Assembly (NCBI GenBank): GCA_900548595.1
Contig: URLB01000001.1
Span: forward strand, 1-41,991
Direction of reading: 5' to 3'
DNA from: an uncultured Eubacteriales bacterium
GTDB taxonomy: Bacteria > Bacillota > Clostridia > Lachnospirales > Anaerotignaceae
DNA length: 41,991 nucleotides
The notes under the pieces: generated by a model
Database searches by the model: none
Seen by the model: the letters and a program-made list of their open reading frames with translations, nothing else
What the model was told of the DNA's origin: nothing
Made by a program: the position numbers and the translations under genes
Part shown: piece by piece, positions 32,686 through 41,724 of the stretch
How positions within the stretch are numbered: the first letter of the stretch is position 1
How the letters are laid out: the number at the start of each line of letters is the position of its first letter

Positions 32686-34041
32686 TTACTGAGCGACCAT
32701 TTCCTTGAACATTCTTCCCCTCTGTTCATAGTCCTCAAACATTCCCCAGCTTGCGCACGCCGGTGAAAGAAGTACGCAATCGCCTTCTTCAGCCGAAGCC
32801 TTACATTTTTCTATACACTTTTTAAATGTATCGGCAAACTCATAGTCTTTAAATCCATATCTGTCGCAACATTCCGCTATCTTTCCTGCCGTTGCGCCTA
32901 TGAGTATAAGCTTTTTCACTCTTCCGTCAAAAAGTTTTACCCATTCGTCATAGGATGAGTCTTTATCATATCCACCTCCTATGAGGACAATAGGCTTTCT
33001 CATAGCAAGGACGGCTCTTATTGACGCATCGGGATTTGTTCCTTTTGAGTCATTGTAATAATCAACTCCGTCAAATGTTCCGCAATACTCTATTCTGTGC
33101 TCAACCCCGTTAAATTCTTTCAAAATTTCTCTTATGCTTTCCATATCTACGCCGGCACAGACAGCGCAAGCAACGGCAGCCATAACATTTTCATAATTAT
33201 GCGTACCGAGTATTCTGAGGTCATGGATATTTATTACATCTTCATCCAGTCCGTTCCATTTTATATGTATATTGTCTCCGTCAAGATATATTCCCTCGTC
33301 AAGCTTCTCCGCACTTGAAAAAAAGAATACTTTTCCTTTTGTTTTGTCAGCCATTTTCACACAATATTCATCATTTTTATTTAATATTGTGAAATCGTCT
33401 TTATTTTGCTTCATAAAGATTTTTTCCTTAACGGCAACATAATTATCCATTGTTTTATGTCTGTTAAGATGGTCGGGGGTGATGTTCAATACAGCGGCTA
33501 TATGCGGTCTGAAAGTATCGGATGTTTCAAGCTGAAAACTGCTTATTTCCGCACATACAAAATCATCGGCTTTAAGGCTTTTAACTTTTTCCGAATAAGC
33601 CACTCCGATATTTCCGACAACAGCCGTATTTTTATATTTTTTATTTAACAACATTCCCGTCAATGTTGTCGTCGTTGTTTTTCCGTTTGTTCCGGTTATG
33701 GCACATACAGGGCATTCGGTCAGCGTATAAGCCAGTTCTACCTCGCTTATAACTTTAACTCCGCTGCTTTCGGCTTTTTTTATAAACGGCAGGTCGCACG
33801 GAACGCCGGGGCTAAGAACAGCATAGTCGAAACCATCTATAATATCGTCCGGATTTGCTCCCGCAAAAATTTTTATTCCCTCTTTTTTATACGCTTCTAT
33901 ATCATGCAGCTTAATCAGAACATCCATTGGTTTCATATCCTGAAGCGTTACGTCGGCGCCTACGGACGCCAACAATTTGGCTGCGGATATACCGCTTCTT
34001 GCCATGCCGCATACTATTACCTTTTTATTTTCATAAAGCAT
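32686..34041 (-). CDS. murD: UDP-N-acetylmuramoylalanine--D-glutamate ligase
   Basis: This 451-residue MurD adds D-Glu to UDP-MurNAc-L-Ala with ATP, the second amino acid step of peptidoglycan precursor synthesis in the cytoplasm. The ATP loop GTNGKTTTT is near residue 115. HNYENVMAA, the ligase Lys region and the GGGYDKDSSYDEW segment of the C-terminal domain are visible. The opening (KKVIVCGMARSGISAAKLL) is the usual UDP-binding Rossmann start. It is about 95 bases downstream of mraY and 38 bases before ftsW. No terminator separates them, so they are probably co-transcribed. Confidence 0.97.
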   Translation of the reverse strand: MLYENKKVIVCGMARSGISAAKLLASVGADVTLQDMKPMDVLIKLHDIEAYKKEGIKIFAGANPDDIIDGFDYAVLSPGVPCDLPFIKKAESSGVKVISEVELAYTLTECPVCAITGTNGKTTTTTLTGMLLNKKYKNTAVVGNIGVAYSEKVKSLKADDFVCAEISSFQLETSDTFRPHIAAVLNITPDHLNRHKTMDNYVAVKEKIFMKQNKDDFTILNKNDEYCVKMADKTKGKVFFFSSAEKLDEGIYLDGDNIHIKWNGLDEDVINIHDLRILGTHNYENVMAAVACAVCAGVDMESIREILKEFNGVEHRIEYCGTFDGVDYYNDSKGTNPDASIRAVLAMRKPIVLIGGGYDKDSSYDEWVKLFDGRVKKLILIGATAGKIAECCDRYGFKDYEFADTFKKCIEKCKASAEEGDCVLLSPACASWGMFEDYEQRGRMFKEMVAQ

Positions 34042-34137
34042 TTTAAAATCTTCCTTTCATATTTGAAGCAGTACGGTCAGACTCTTCTCCTGCACAAACA
34101 ATATATTCCTTAAAAGAAGTCATAGATTTTTCTTAAA

Positions 34138-35103
34138 TTAAAATATATTTTGTGCTCCGAGGAACGCCACAAGACATGCAATTGCCGTTATTACATAAAA
34201 AAGAGTTACTACCTTTGTTTCGCTCCAACCTGAAAGTTCAAAATGGTGATGAAGAGGTGCCATCTTAAACACGCGTTTTTTGGTCTTTTTATAAACGGTA
34301 ACCTGTATCGCTACAGATAACGTCTCCACAACATAAATTATTCCGGCTATAAGTATAAACAGAGGCATTTTCAGTATAAACGCACATGCGACGATAAAAC
34401 CGCCAAGTGCGAGCGATCCTGTGTCTCCCATAAATACTTTGGCAGGGTATGCGTTGAAAATTAAAAACGCTAAAAGTCCTCCTATCATCGCTCCGCCGGC
34501 CGTTACTATTCCGTTTCCGGCGGCGTATGCGCACATTGTAAAGAATACGCATACTATAAGCGTTACTCCGTCTGCAAGACCGTCAAGTCCGTCGGTAAGA
34601 TTGACTCCGTTTACAGTTGCAAGAACCGCTATAATACAGAACGGTATAAAAAGTATTCCCAGATCCCATGTTTTTCCGCCTGTAAACGGTATATATATTT
34701 CCGTACCTACGCCTGATTTATTCAAATAAACCATAAACAATACGCATATAATAAGCTGTCCGACTATCTTCTGCATAGGTTTAAGACCGAGTGAACGCTT
34801 CTTTACTACCTTAATATAGTCGTCAATAAAGCCTATAAGTCCGAATCCGATAGTTACAAGAATTACCGCTATAGTCTCATGCGTATGAGTCATAAATATT
34901 GCCGCAAGCACAAAAGCCGCTAAGAAAGCCAAGCCTCCCATCGTAGGCGTACCCGTTTTCTGCAAATGCGTCTGCGGACCGTCGTCTCTGACAGTCTGTC
35001 CAAACTTAAGCCTATGCAGAAAAGGTATAAGCACAGGACAAACAAAAATGCAAAGCACGAAAGCTATTATTAACGTATATATTCCTTTTATTAATAAATT
35101 CAT
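34138..35103 (-). CDS. mraY: Phospho-N-acetylmuramoyl-pentapeptide transferase
   Basis: This 321-residue integral membrane enzyme moves phospho-MurNAc-pentapeptide to undecaprenyl phosphate, making lipid I. About ten membrane helices are seen. MraY motifs include the aspartates in GFIDDYIKV, NLTDGLDGLADG, and FMGDTGSLALGG, with the KMAPLHHHFE cluster near the end. I place the start at 35103 (MNLLIKG), with AAAAGGAG eight bases upstream. A longer frame to 35130 would begin inside murF. The gene follows murF by 23 bases. Confidence 0.96.
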   Translation of the reverse strand: MNLLIKGIYTLIIAFVLCIFVCPVLIPFLHRLKFGQTVRDDGPQTHLQKTGTPTMGGLAFLAAFVLAAIFMTHTHETIAVILVTIGFGLIGFIDDYIKVVKKRSLGLKPMQKIVGQLIICVLFMVYLNKSGVGTEIYIPFTGGKTWDLGILFIPFCIIAVLATVNGVNLTDGLDGLADGVTLIVCVFFTMCAYAAGNGIVTAGGAMIGGLLAFLIFNAYPAKVFMGDTGSLALGGFIVACAFILKMPLFILIAGIIYVVETLSVAIQVTVYKKTKKRVFKMAPLHHHFELSGWSETKVVTLFYVITAIACLVAFLGAQNIF

Positions 35104-35126
35104 TTGTATTACTCCTTTTAAAACCG

Positions 35127-36500
35127 TCAAAATTTCTTAATATATTCGGCAATCTCACTAAAATGCATACTGTGCGACGCCTTTATAAGAACAGTGCCGC
35201 GCGGTTTATATCCTGAGTTTAAAAATTCCTCAACGGTCTTATAATATTTTTTATTATCTAATCCGGCTGTTTTCGCTCCGTTAAAAATATTAGCGGAAAT
35301 TTCTCCGATAGCTATCAATTCATTAATCTCTTTTTCCGCAGCATACTCGCCTATATCAAAATGCATTTTTTCCGCATACTCGCCAAGTTCAAACATATCG
35401 CCCAATATGGCGCACTTATGTCCTTTACATGACGCCAGTACGTCTATGGCTGCCTTTGTCGATACCGGATTGGCATTATAAGAATCGTCAATAAGCACTG
35501 CCCCATCGGATAAATTGAATTTTTCCATTCTCATTCCGGTCGGCATAAAACTTTCAATACCTTTTTTTATGCTTTCTAAGTCCATATCCTGTATTATGCC
35601 TACGGCAGCGGCTGCCATAGCATTATATACCATATGAACGCCCGGAACCGAAATCATTGCTTCAAAGCTTCCCTTCGGAGTATTTATTGTGCATTTTATT
35701 CCTTCAAGTCCCATAGGCTCTATATCGGATGCCCAAATATCAAATTCATTATCTGTTCCGTTCCATATTATTTTTGCATTATTACTCAATCCGTATGTAT
35801 GCTCAAAACCTCTTATTTTACAAAGCATATCGTCATCACCGTTGAGCACTGCATAACCGTCTTTTCCGATATATGGGAACATCTCGCATTTTGCCTTTAG
35901 TATACCCTCGCGTGAGCCGAGGTTCTCTATATGCGATACTCCGATATTTGTAATAACGCCGACATCGGGTTTAACGGCCTTAGCCAAGACATCTATCTCT
36001 CCGCTGTGGTTCATACCCATTTCGACTACGGCTGCCGTATGTTCATTTTCAAGAGAAAAAATCGTGATAGGAACGCCTATATCATTATTAAAATTCCCTT
36101 TTGTCTTATGCACATTGTATTTTTGAGACAAAACGCCTGCTATAATATCTTTTGTCGTCGTTTTTCCGACGCTTCCCGTTACCGAAACAACAGGTATGTT
36201 GAACAAACTTCTGTACCCTTCAGCTAGGTCAAGCAACGCCTTTCTTGTATTTTCAACAAGTATAAGCGACTTACCGCGAGGTACGGTAAACTCTTTTTCG
36301 CTGAGTACACATTCGACTCCGTTTTCCCATGCCTTTTCTATAAAATCATGCCCGTCAAATTTATCTCCTTTTACGGCAACAAACAGACTGTTCTCCGCAG
36401 CGGCTCTGGAATCGGTCGTAATACATGTAATAACCTTGTTTTCTCCTATCAGTTTTCCGCCCGAAAATTCCGCGGCCTGATTTATGTCTATAGGTATCAT
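35127..36500 (-). CDS. murF: UDP-N-acetylmuramoyl-tripeptide--D-alanyl-D-alanine ligase
   Basis: This 457-residue MurF completes the UDP-MurNAc-pentapeptide by adding D-Ala-D-Ala. The ATP loop GSVGKTTTKD lies near residue 110. NNDIGVPITIFSLENEH, EMGMNHSGEI and the C-terminal DDSYNANPVS and ILGDMFELGEYAE segments are typical. The AAGGAG site six bases before ATG supports the start. It is 10 bases after murE and is followed directly by mraY. This is the usual order in the mur cluster. Confidence 0.97.
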   Translation of the reverse strand: MIPIDINQAAEFSGGKLIGENKVITCITTDSRAAAENSLFVAVKGDKFDGHDFIEKAWENGVECVLSEKEFTVPRGKSLILVENTRKALLDLAEGYRSLFNIPVVSVTGSVGKTTTKDIIAGVLSQKYNVHKTKGNFNNDIGVPITIFSLENEHTAAVVEMGMNHSGEIDVLAKAVKPDVGVITNIGVSHIENLGSREGILKAKCEMFPYIGKDGYAVLNGDDDMLCKIRGFEHTYGLSNNAKIIWNGTDNEFDIWASDIEPMGLEGIKCTINTPKGSFEAMISVPGVHMVYNAMAAAAVGIIQDMDLESIKKGIESFMPTGMRMEKFNLSDGAVLIDDSYNANPVSTKAAIDVLASCKGHKCAILGDMFELGEYAEKMHFDIGEYAAEKEINELIAIGEISANIFNGAKTAGLDNKKYYKTVEEFLNSGYKPRGTVLIKASHSMHFSEIAEYIKKF

Positions 36501-36510
36501 TTTTATCTCC

Positions 36511-37965
36511 TTATGCCCTAGCGGCTTCTATTGCTTTTTTCACTTCTTCTACATCGTCAAAATGAATTGTTTTATCGGCAAATATCTGGTAATCCTCATG
36601 TCCCTTACCTGCAATAATTACAACGTCGTCTTTTTCAGCCATTTTTATAGCTTCATTTATAGCTTCCCTTCTGTCCTCAATTTTATGATAGGGACATTTT
36701 GTAGGTATCATTCCGACCTCCACATCATCCAGTATAGCCGCAGGATTTTCGGTTCTCGGGTTATCACTGGTAATTATTGCAAAGTCAGAAAGTTTTCCTA
36801 CAATATCAGCCATTATGGGACGTTTTGTCCTGTCTCTGTCTCCACCGCAGCCGAATACCGTTATTATTCTTCCCTTGGCAAATTCATGAGCAGTCTGCAA
36901 AATATTTTCCAATCCGTCGGGTGTATGTGCATAATCTACTATTGCCGTTACCCCCAAATCATTGGGTACGGACTGAAATCTTCCCGGAACTCCTTGGTTA
37001 AGGGCGAGTCCGTCTATGATCTTTTCCATTTCTATACCGTTTAAAATGCATGCACCTATAGCTCCGAGGGAGTTATAAATACTGAATCTTCCCGGAATAT
37101 TAAGTTTTACCGGATACTGTTTTCCCTTATAATCAAGAGTATAGCTTACACCTTCGGCGGTAACGGAAATATTTTCCGCTCTTAAATCAGCCTTTTCGTA
37201 ATCTATTCCCACAGTCATAACGTTCCCTTTTGAAACGCTCTTCATATATTTTCCGGCTTCATCATCCATATTTATGACAGCTTTGTCAGCCATGGAAAAA
37301 AGTATTCCCTTGGCCTTCATATAGTTTTCCATAGTTTTATGGTAGTCCAGGTGATCCTGTGTTAAATTTGTAAATATCGCAGTGGAATATTTAACGCCTG
37401 CCACCCTGTCAAGAGATAGAGAATGACTGGAAACTTCCATTACCGCATATTTTACATTCTCGTCTACCATTTCGGAAAACAGCTGTTGAAGTTCAAGGCT
37501 TTCAGGCGTTGTTCTGTCCGCATGAAGCTTTCTGTTGCCTATCATATTTCCGATAGTTCCGACTACGCCTGTTTTATAGCCGATATTATCAAGTATAGTT
37601 TTTATAAGATATGTAGTAGTTGTTTTTCCATTTGTCCCCGTTACGCCGATGACATTTATTTTTTCCGACGGAAAATCATAATAAGCCGCCGATATCTGTG
37701 CAAGGGCAAGTCTTGTATTTTCGGCAATCACAACCGTAACTCCGTCAGGTACGTCAACCTCATGTTCAGCCACAATAACGGAAGCGCCCTTTTCCGCCGC
37801 AGATCGGGCATAATTATGGCCGTCGCTTTGGAAACCTGTTATACATACAAAAAGGTCGCCTTTTCCAACCTTTCTTGAATCATACTGAACCGCCTGTACC
37901 TGCGCATCGGCAGAACCTTTTATAACAGTACAATCTATATTCTCAATCAATTTCTGAAGTATCAA
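36511..37965 (-). CDS. murE: UDP-N-acetylmuramoyl-dipeptide--meso-diaminopimelate ligase
   Basis: This 484-residue MurE adds the third residue of the stem peptide. The ATP loop GTNGKTTTTY is near residue 115. The C-terminal domain contains DNPRTENP near residue 400. Its DNPR form is typical of enzymes that add meso-diaminopimelate, so the cell wall should be of DAP type, as in most clostridia. GGGDRDRTKRP (here GCGGDRDRTKRP) and AGKGHEDYQ are also present. The start follows an AGGAGG site. It has its own promoter in the gap after the PBP gene, so it can be expressed apart from it. Confidence 0.97.
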   Translation of the reverse strand: MILQKLIENIDCTVIKGSADAQVQAVQYDSRKVGKGDLFVCITGFQSDGHNYARSAAEKGASVIVAEHEVDVPDGVTVVIAENTRLALAQISAAYYDFPSEKINVIGVTGTNGKTTTTYLIKTILDNIGYKTGVVGTIGNMIGNRKLHADRTTPESLELQQLFSEMVDENVKYAVMEVSSHSLSLDRVAGVKYSTAIFTNLTQDHLDYHKTMENYMKAKGILFSMADKAVINMDDEAGKYMKSVSKGNVMTVGIDYEKADLRAENISVTAEGVSYTLDYKGKQYPVKLNIPGRFSIYNSLGAIGACILNGIEMEKIIDGLALNQGVPGRFQSVPNDLGVTAIVDYAHTPDGLENILQTAHEFAKGRIITVFGCGGDRDRTKRPIMADIVGKLSDFAIITSDNPRTENPAAILDDVEVGMIPTKCPYHKIEDRREAINEAIKMAEKDDVVIIAGKGHEDYQIFADKTIHFDDVEEVKKAIEAARA

Positions 37966-38003
37966 GGTTAAAACCTCCTAAACAATCAGTTTTTAAAATC
38001 TTC

Positions 38004-38021
38004 TATAATCAATTGATTATA
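38004..38021. promoter_or_regulatory. Perfect 18-bp palindrome over the murE -10 region
   Basis: TATAATCAATTGATTATA reads the same on both strands with no spacer. Its right half holds the minus-strand -10 box of the murE promoter, so a dimeric protein bound here would block that promoter. This role is inferred from symmetry and place only. Confidence 0.55.
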
Positions 38022-38044
38022 TCACAGTCAAACATCGATGTAAA
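38016..38044 (-). promoter_or_regulatory. Promoter of murE inside the cell-wall cluster
   Basis: On the minus strand TTTACA (38044-38039) and TATAAT (38021-38016) are 17 bases apart. They lie about 50 bases before the murE start. Confidence 0.72.
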
Positions 38045-38063
38045 TAATTCCTACTTCTTATAT

Positions 38064-39821
38064 TTAGTCGGAAACCGATATTTCAGCTGTTTTCGGTATG
38101 TTAAGATAAGGAAGTATATTAGAAAGCAGGTCTTTCATAACAGGCCCTGCGACCGTTCCGCCGTAATACACTCCCTGAGGCTCATCTATAAGCACAAGAG
38201 CCATTACCGTCGGTTTATCGGCAGGCGCAAAAGACATAAAGCTGGCTATATATTTTCCGCTGCCTCTGGGTAATTTCTGGCTTGTCGCAGTCTTTCCACC
38301 TATTCTGTATCCGTCTACCTGAGCTTTATTTCCCGTTCCTTCCGCAACGACAGATTCCAATATAGCGCGCATTTTTTCACTTGTTTCCTCGCTTATTGCC
38401 CTTCCGCCGTCAGGCCATTCAAATACTTTCTGTGTAAATCCATCGTCATCTATGGTTTTTACCGCAAAATGGGGAGTAATGAGCCTTCCTCCATTCACAA
38501 CCGCAGCAGCAGCCCTTAAAAGCTGTATAGGCGTTATTTGAAACGTCTGTCCAAAGCTCATTGTCGCCAATTCCACAGGTCCTATATCATCTTTTTTATG
38601 AAGTATTCCGACTGCCTCTCCGTTAAGGTCTATTCCCGTCTTTTCATTAAATCCGAATTTAATCATATATTCATGGAATTTATCGGCTCCTATCCTCTCT
38701 GCAACCTGCATAAACACAGGGTTACACGAGTTTCTTACTCCCTGCACAAACGTCTGTTCCCCGTGGGTTCTCGGATAGCGCCAACATTTTATTTGTCTGC
38801 CACCTACCGTCATGGAACCTGTACATGTAAACGGACTATCGGGCGTTATTACACCTTCTTCTAATCCTGCCGACGCCGTAACTATTTTAAATGTACTTCC
38901 CGGCTCATAAGTATCATTTATAGCCTTATTTCTCCACATTCGGTTCAGGTAATCATTTTTTTCTTCCGATGTAAAAGTGTCCCATGCCTTTGCAAGTTCA
39001 GGGTCGTTAATAGTAAACGGTTCGTTAAGGTCGAATGTAGGATAATTTGCCATTGCATATATCTCGCCGTTTTGAGGATTCATAACTATAATTAACCCGC
39101 TTTTTGCACCTTTAGCCTCCACTGCCGCTTTTATTTCCTGTTCTGCATACTGCTGTATCACCACATCTATACTAGTTACCAGGTTGTCTCCGCTTATCGG
39201 CTCCACTCTTTCCTCAGCATCGCTCACTCTCAGTCCCTTTGAGTCAGTCTGCGTCAATATTTTTCCGGCTTTGCCTTTCAGATAGTCTTCATATTTACTT
39301 TCAAGGCCGATTATCCCCTGATTATCCTTTCCTACAAAGCCGATTACATTTGCCGCCAAAGTACAATATGGATATGTACGTTCAATATCTTCATCTATCA
39401 TTACTCCAGGAAGTTCCAACGCTCTTATCTCAGCGGCGGTTTCATTATCGACTTTCGTCTTTATACGTTTCAGGGCAACGCGTTCTTCTATATCTTCAAG
39501 AACATCATCATAGTCCAATTCCAGTATTTCCGATAACGCCGTTGCCGTTGCTTCTTTATCCTTTATCTGGGCGTGTATAACAGAAACGGAACTTACCGAT
39601 TCCGTAACAGCCATTCCCACTCCGTTCCTGTCAAGTATGCTGCCTCTTTTAGGCGTTATAAGACGGTCTCTGGTCTGCTGTTCATACGCTTTATTCTGAT
39701 ATTCCTCGTCCTTTGTCAACATTATATATCCAACTCTTACCGAAAGAGCCGCCAAAGAACACATAAACGCCGTAAGCGTTATTAAAAGACGTTTCTTACC
39801 TTTAAAAGTCAGTCTGTCCAC
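38064..39821 (-). CDS. Class B penicillin-binding protein (FtsI/SpoVD-like transpeptidase)
   Basis: This 585-residue membrane-anchored transpeptidase crosslinks peptidoglycan, probably with the FtsW/SpoVE protein of the same cluster. A single N-terminal membrane helix precedes the dimerisation domain (RGSILDRNG) and the catalytic domain. SxxK is at 309-312 (STFK) and SxN at 365-367 (SCN). The third motif reads KTA at 510-512, not KTG; I believe some clostridial relatives share this. No PASTA domain follows, unlike many SpoVD proteins. I choose GTG 39821 because GGAG sits 8 bases upstream; GTG at 39830 touches its GGAG. It is the first gene of the cluster here. Confidence 0.93.
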   Translation of the reverse strand: MDRLTFKGKKRLLITLTAFMCSLAALSVRVGYIMLTKDEEYQNKAYEQQTRDRLITPKRGSILDRNGVGMAVTESVSSVSVIHAQIKDKEATATALSEILELDYDDVLEDIEERVALKRIKTKVDNETAAEIRALELPGVMIDEDIERTYPYCTLAANVIGFVGKDNQGIIGLESKYEDYLKGKAGKILTQTDSKGLRVSDAEERVEPISGDNLVTSIDVVIQQYAEQEIKAAVEAKGAKSGLIIVMNPQNGEIYAMANYPTFDLNEPFTINDPELAKAWDTFTSEEKNDYLNRMWRNKAINDTYEPGSTFKIVTASAGLEEGVITPDSPFTCTGSMTVGGRQIKCWRYPRTHGEQTFVQGVRNSCNPVFMQVAERIGADKFHEYMIKFGFNEKTGIDLNGEAVGILHKKDDIGPVELATMSFGQTFQITPIQLLRAAAAVVNGGRLITPHFAVKTIDDDGFTQKVFEWPDGGRAISEETSEKMRAILESVVAEGTGNKAQVDGYRIGGKTATSQKLPRGSGKYIASFMSFAPADKPTVMALVLIDEPQGVYYGGTVAGPVMKDLLSNILPYLNIPKTAEISVSD

Positions 39822-39945
39822 TCTGTTCACTCCATTTATTATATCTTATTAAATATATGTATTTATCAATCTGTGTATTACGCAACGTTACATCCATTTT
39901 TATTTTTTACATAAATTGTCGTTAATTTTTTTGAATTTTGCATAA

Positions 39946-39975
39946 TTGACAGCTTCTTAATGTATATATTATAAT
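39946..39975 (+). promoter_or_regulatory. Promoter of the FMN riboswitch transcript
   Basis: A consensus TTGACA (39946-39951) and TATAAT (39970-39975) are 18 bases apart. Transcription would begin near 39982, right at the first helix of the riboswitch. Confidence 0.8.
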
Positions 39976-39983
39976 TAAATAAA

Positions 39984-40091
39984 TTCTTCGGAAATGGGAT
40001 TACCCTACCGGCGGTTACAGCCCGCGAGCGGAATATTCCGCATAATTCAGTTAAATTCTGAAGCCGACAGTAAGTCTGGATGGGAGAAGAA
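39984..40091 (+). promoter_or_regulatory. FMN riboswitch aptamer (RFN element)
   Basis: The segment follows the RFN consensus closely. Helix P1 pairs TTCTTC (39984-39989) with GAAGAA (40086-40091). The conserved blocks ACCGGCGGTTACAGCCCGCGAGC (40007-40029, split here: ACCGGCGG, TTACAGCCCGCGAGC), TTCAGTTAAATTCTGAAGCC and GACAGTAAGTCTGGATGGGAG (the last as GACAGTAAG and TCTGGATGGGAG) are all present. FMN binding is known to stabilise P1 and turn off flavin synthesis or transport genes. Here it precedes a MATE transporter gene. One open frame runs through the aptamer from 39994, but it is not coding. Confidence 0.95.
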
Positions 40092-40141
40092 AAGCTTGAA
40101 ACGGCTGCTCTCCTCCCATTTTCTACATAAAGAAATAAAAG

Positions 40142-40173
40142 AAAGCATCCGTTTTAAGGGTGCTTTTTTTATT
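40142..40173 (+). terminator. Riboswitch-controlled terminator
   Basis: A 9-bp stem (AAAGCATCC with GGGTGCTTT, one G:T pair) has a 7-base loop and a T-rich tail. It lies between the aptamer and the ribosome site of the MATE gene, so FMN would stop transcription there. GGATG at 40078-40082, in the closing part of the aptamer, is complementary to CATCC of this stem. ATGGGAG (40080-40086) can also pair with CTCCCAT (40113-40119). Either could form the alternative, read-through structure. Confidence 0.85.
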
Positions 40174-40191
40174 TCAGAAAGGAGAATTAAT

Positions 40192-41562
40192 ATGGAACAA
40201 AATCATTCTAACCCATTGGCAACCGAACCTGTAGGAAAACTTCTCTTGAAGTTTTCTGTTCCGACTGCGCTTACACTTATGGTCAACTATATGTATAACA
40301 TAGTCGATCAGATATTTGTCGGTCAGAACGCCGGCTATCTCGGTATAGCCGCAACAAACGTGGCTTTTCCTCTCAGTACTATATGCGTTGCCATAGCGCT
40401 TCTCATTGGAGACGGCTGCGCCGCAAACATAAGCCTGCATCTTGGCAGAAAAGAATATGAAAAGGCAAATCACTCTTTTGCCAATGCTTTTGCTCTCTTA
40501 ATAGCTTTCGGCATATTTGTTCTTGTAGGCGGAAATGTATTCCTAAAACAGCTTGTACTACTTTTCGGCGCAACGGAAAATGTTTTCAATTCTGCAATGA
40601 GCTATTCCAGAATAATACTTTTCGGACTTCCTTTTATGATATTCAACGTATCGTTTACCGCAATTATAAGAGCTGACGGAAATCCGAAGTATACAATGAA
40701 ATGTATGATGCTCGGCGCATTAATCAATGTCGTTCTCGACCCTATATTTATTTTTACGTTTGATATGGGTGTAGTCGGAGCAGCCATAGCCACTATTATA
40801 GGTCAAATAGCCGCAGGCGTTTTATGTCTGCTTTACATACCTAAGCTCAAAAACGTATCTTTTTCAGTCGCAAATATGAGGTTGAAAGCCGATACATGCA
40901 AGGAAATACTGACTCTGGGAATACCGAGTTTCTTTACTCAGATCAGTGCGGCTTTGACTCAGATAGTAATGAACAACCTCATGAAAACCTACGGCGCTTC
41001 TACAATATACGGCAGCGACATAGCTCTTTCATGCTACGGAATGGTTATGAAAATATATCAGGTCGCACATTCCATGTTCGTAGGCGTATCATCGGGAACT
41101 CAACCTATAAACGGCTTCAACTATGGTGCAAAACAGTACGGGAGAGTTAAAAAAACCTATAGCCTTGCCATAAAAGTCGCTCTTGTTATATCTATAATAT
41201 GGTATTTATTGTTTAGGATTTTTTCAGGAACGCTTGGAGGTCTGTTTGTTCCCGGCAACGAGCTTTACAGTCAGTTTACACAGCACTTCATTAATATTTA
41301 TATGGCTGTATTTTTCATCTACGGTCCTCCGATGTCAACGGCGTCATTTTTCCAGGCAATCGGAAAGCCTGTAAAATCATTATTGATTTCATTATCAAGA
41401 CAGGCGTTCTTCCTTATTCCGCTTGCATTAATACTTTCAAATTTCTTCGGCCTTGACGGCGCTCTTGCCGCCGCCCCCATAGCCGATACTTTAACGCTGT
41501 TACTTGCAGTTATACTGGTAGTCAGAGAATTCAAATTCTGGAAAGCCAATAATATGATTTAA
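40192..41562 (+). CDS. MATE family transporter under FMN riboswitch control
   Basis: This 456-residue, twelve-helix transporter of the MATE (multidrug and toxin extrusion) family normally exports small molecules in exchange for Na+ or H+. The two six-helix halves each begin with family patterns: LLLKFSVPTALTLMVNYMYN, then later LGIPSFFTQISAALTQIVMNN. It starts at ATG 40192, seven bases after AAAGGAG; the open frame upstream covers the riboswitch and is not translated. Control by FMN points to flavin or a flavin precursor as the cargo, in or out. A family with usual drug-export roles has been placed in the flavin regulon here. No rib gene is next to it. Confidence 0.93.
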   Translation: MEQNHSNPLATEPVGKLLLKFSVPTALTLMVNYMYNIVDQIFVGQNAGYLGIAATNVAFPLSTICVAIALLIGDGCAANISLHLGRKEYEKANHSFANAFALLIAFGIFVLVGGNVFLKQLVLLFGATENVFNSAMSYSRIILFGLPFMIFNVSFTAIIRADGNPKYTMKCMMLGALINVVLDPIFIFTFDMGVVGAAIATIIGQIAAGVLCLLYIPKLKNVSFSVANMRLKADTCKEILTLGIPSFFTQISAALTQIVMNNLMKTYGASTIYGSDIALSCYGMVMKIYQVAHSMFVGVSSGTQPINGFNYGAKQYGRVKKTYSLAIKVALVISIIWYLLFRIFSGTLGGLFVPGNELYSQFTQHFINIYMAVFFIYGPPMSTASFFQAIGKPVKSLLISLSRQAFFLIPLALILSNFFGLDGALAAAPIADTLTLLLAVILVVREFKFWKANNMI

Positions 41563-41572
41563 TAAACTTCGT

Positions 41573-41610
41573 TTTCTCCCTGAAATGCCTTTTCAGGGAG
41601 AAATTTTTAT
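41573..41610 (+). terminator. Terminator of the MATE gene
   Basis: A perfect 13-bp stem (TTTCTCCCTGAAA with TTTCAGGGAGAAA) has a 5-base loop. TTTTTAT follows. Confidence 0.95.
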
Positions 41611-41724
41611 ACCGATAATTATGTAAAAATTAAGAAAGCCTCCTGTTTTTTATTAATAAATGTATGATATTCTTTTTATAAGTAAACTTTTTATAATTTT
41701 ATGAAATACTAGGAGGCATTTTAC

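Noticed and set aside
39994..40191. Long N-terminal extension of the MATE frame through the riboswitch region
   Set aside because: The DNA matches a conserved FMN aptamer plus terminator, and a good ribosome site sits just before ATG 40192. MATE proteins start as the shorter form does.
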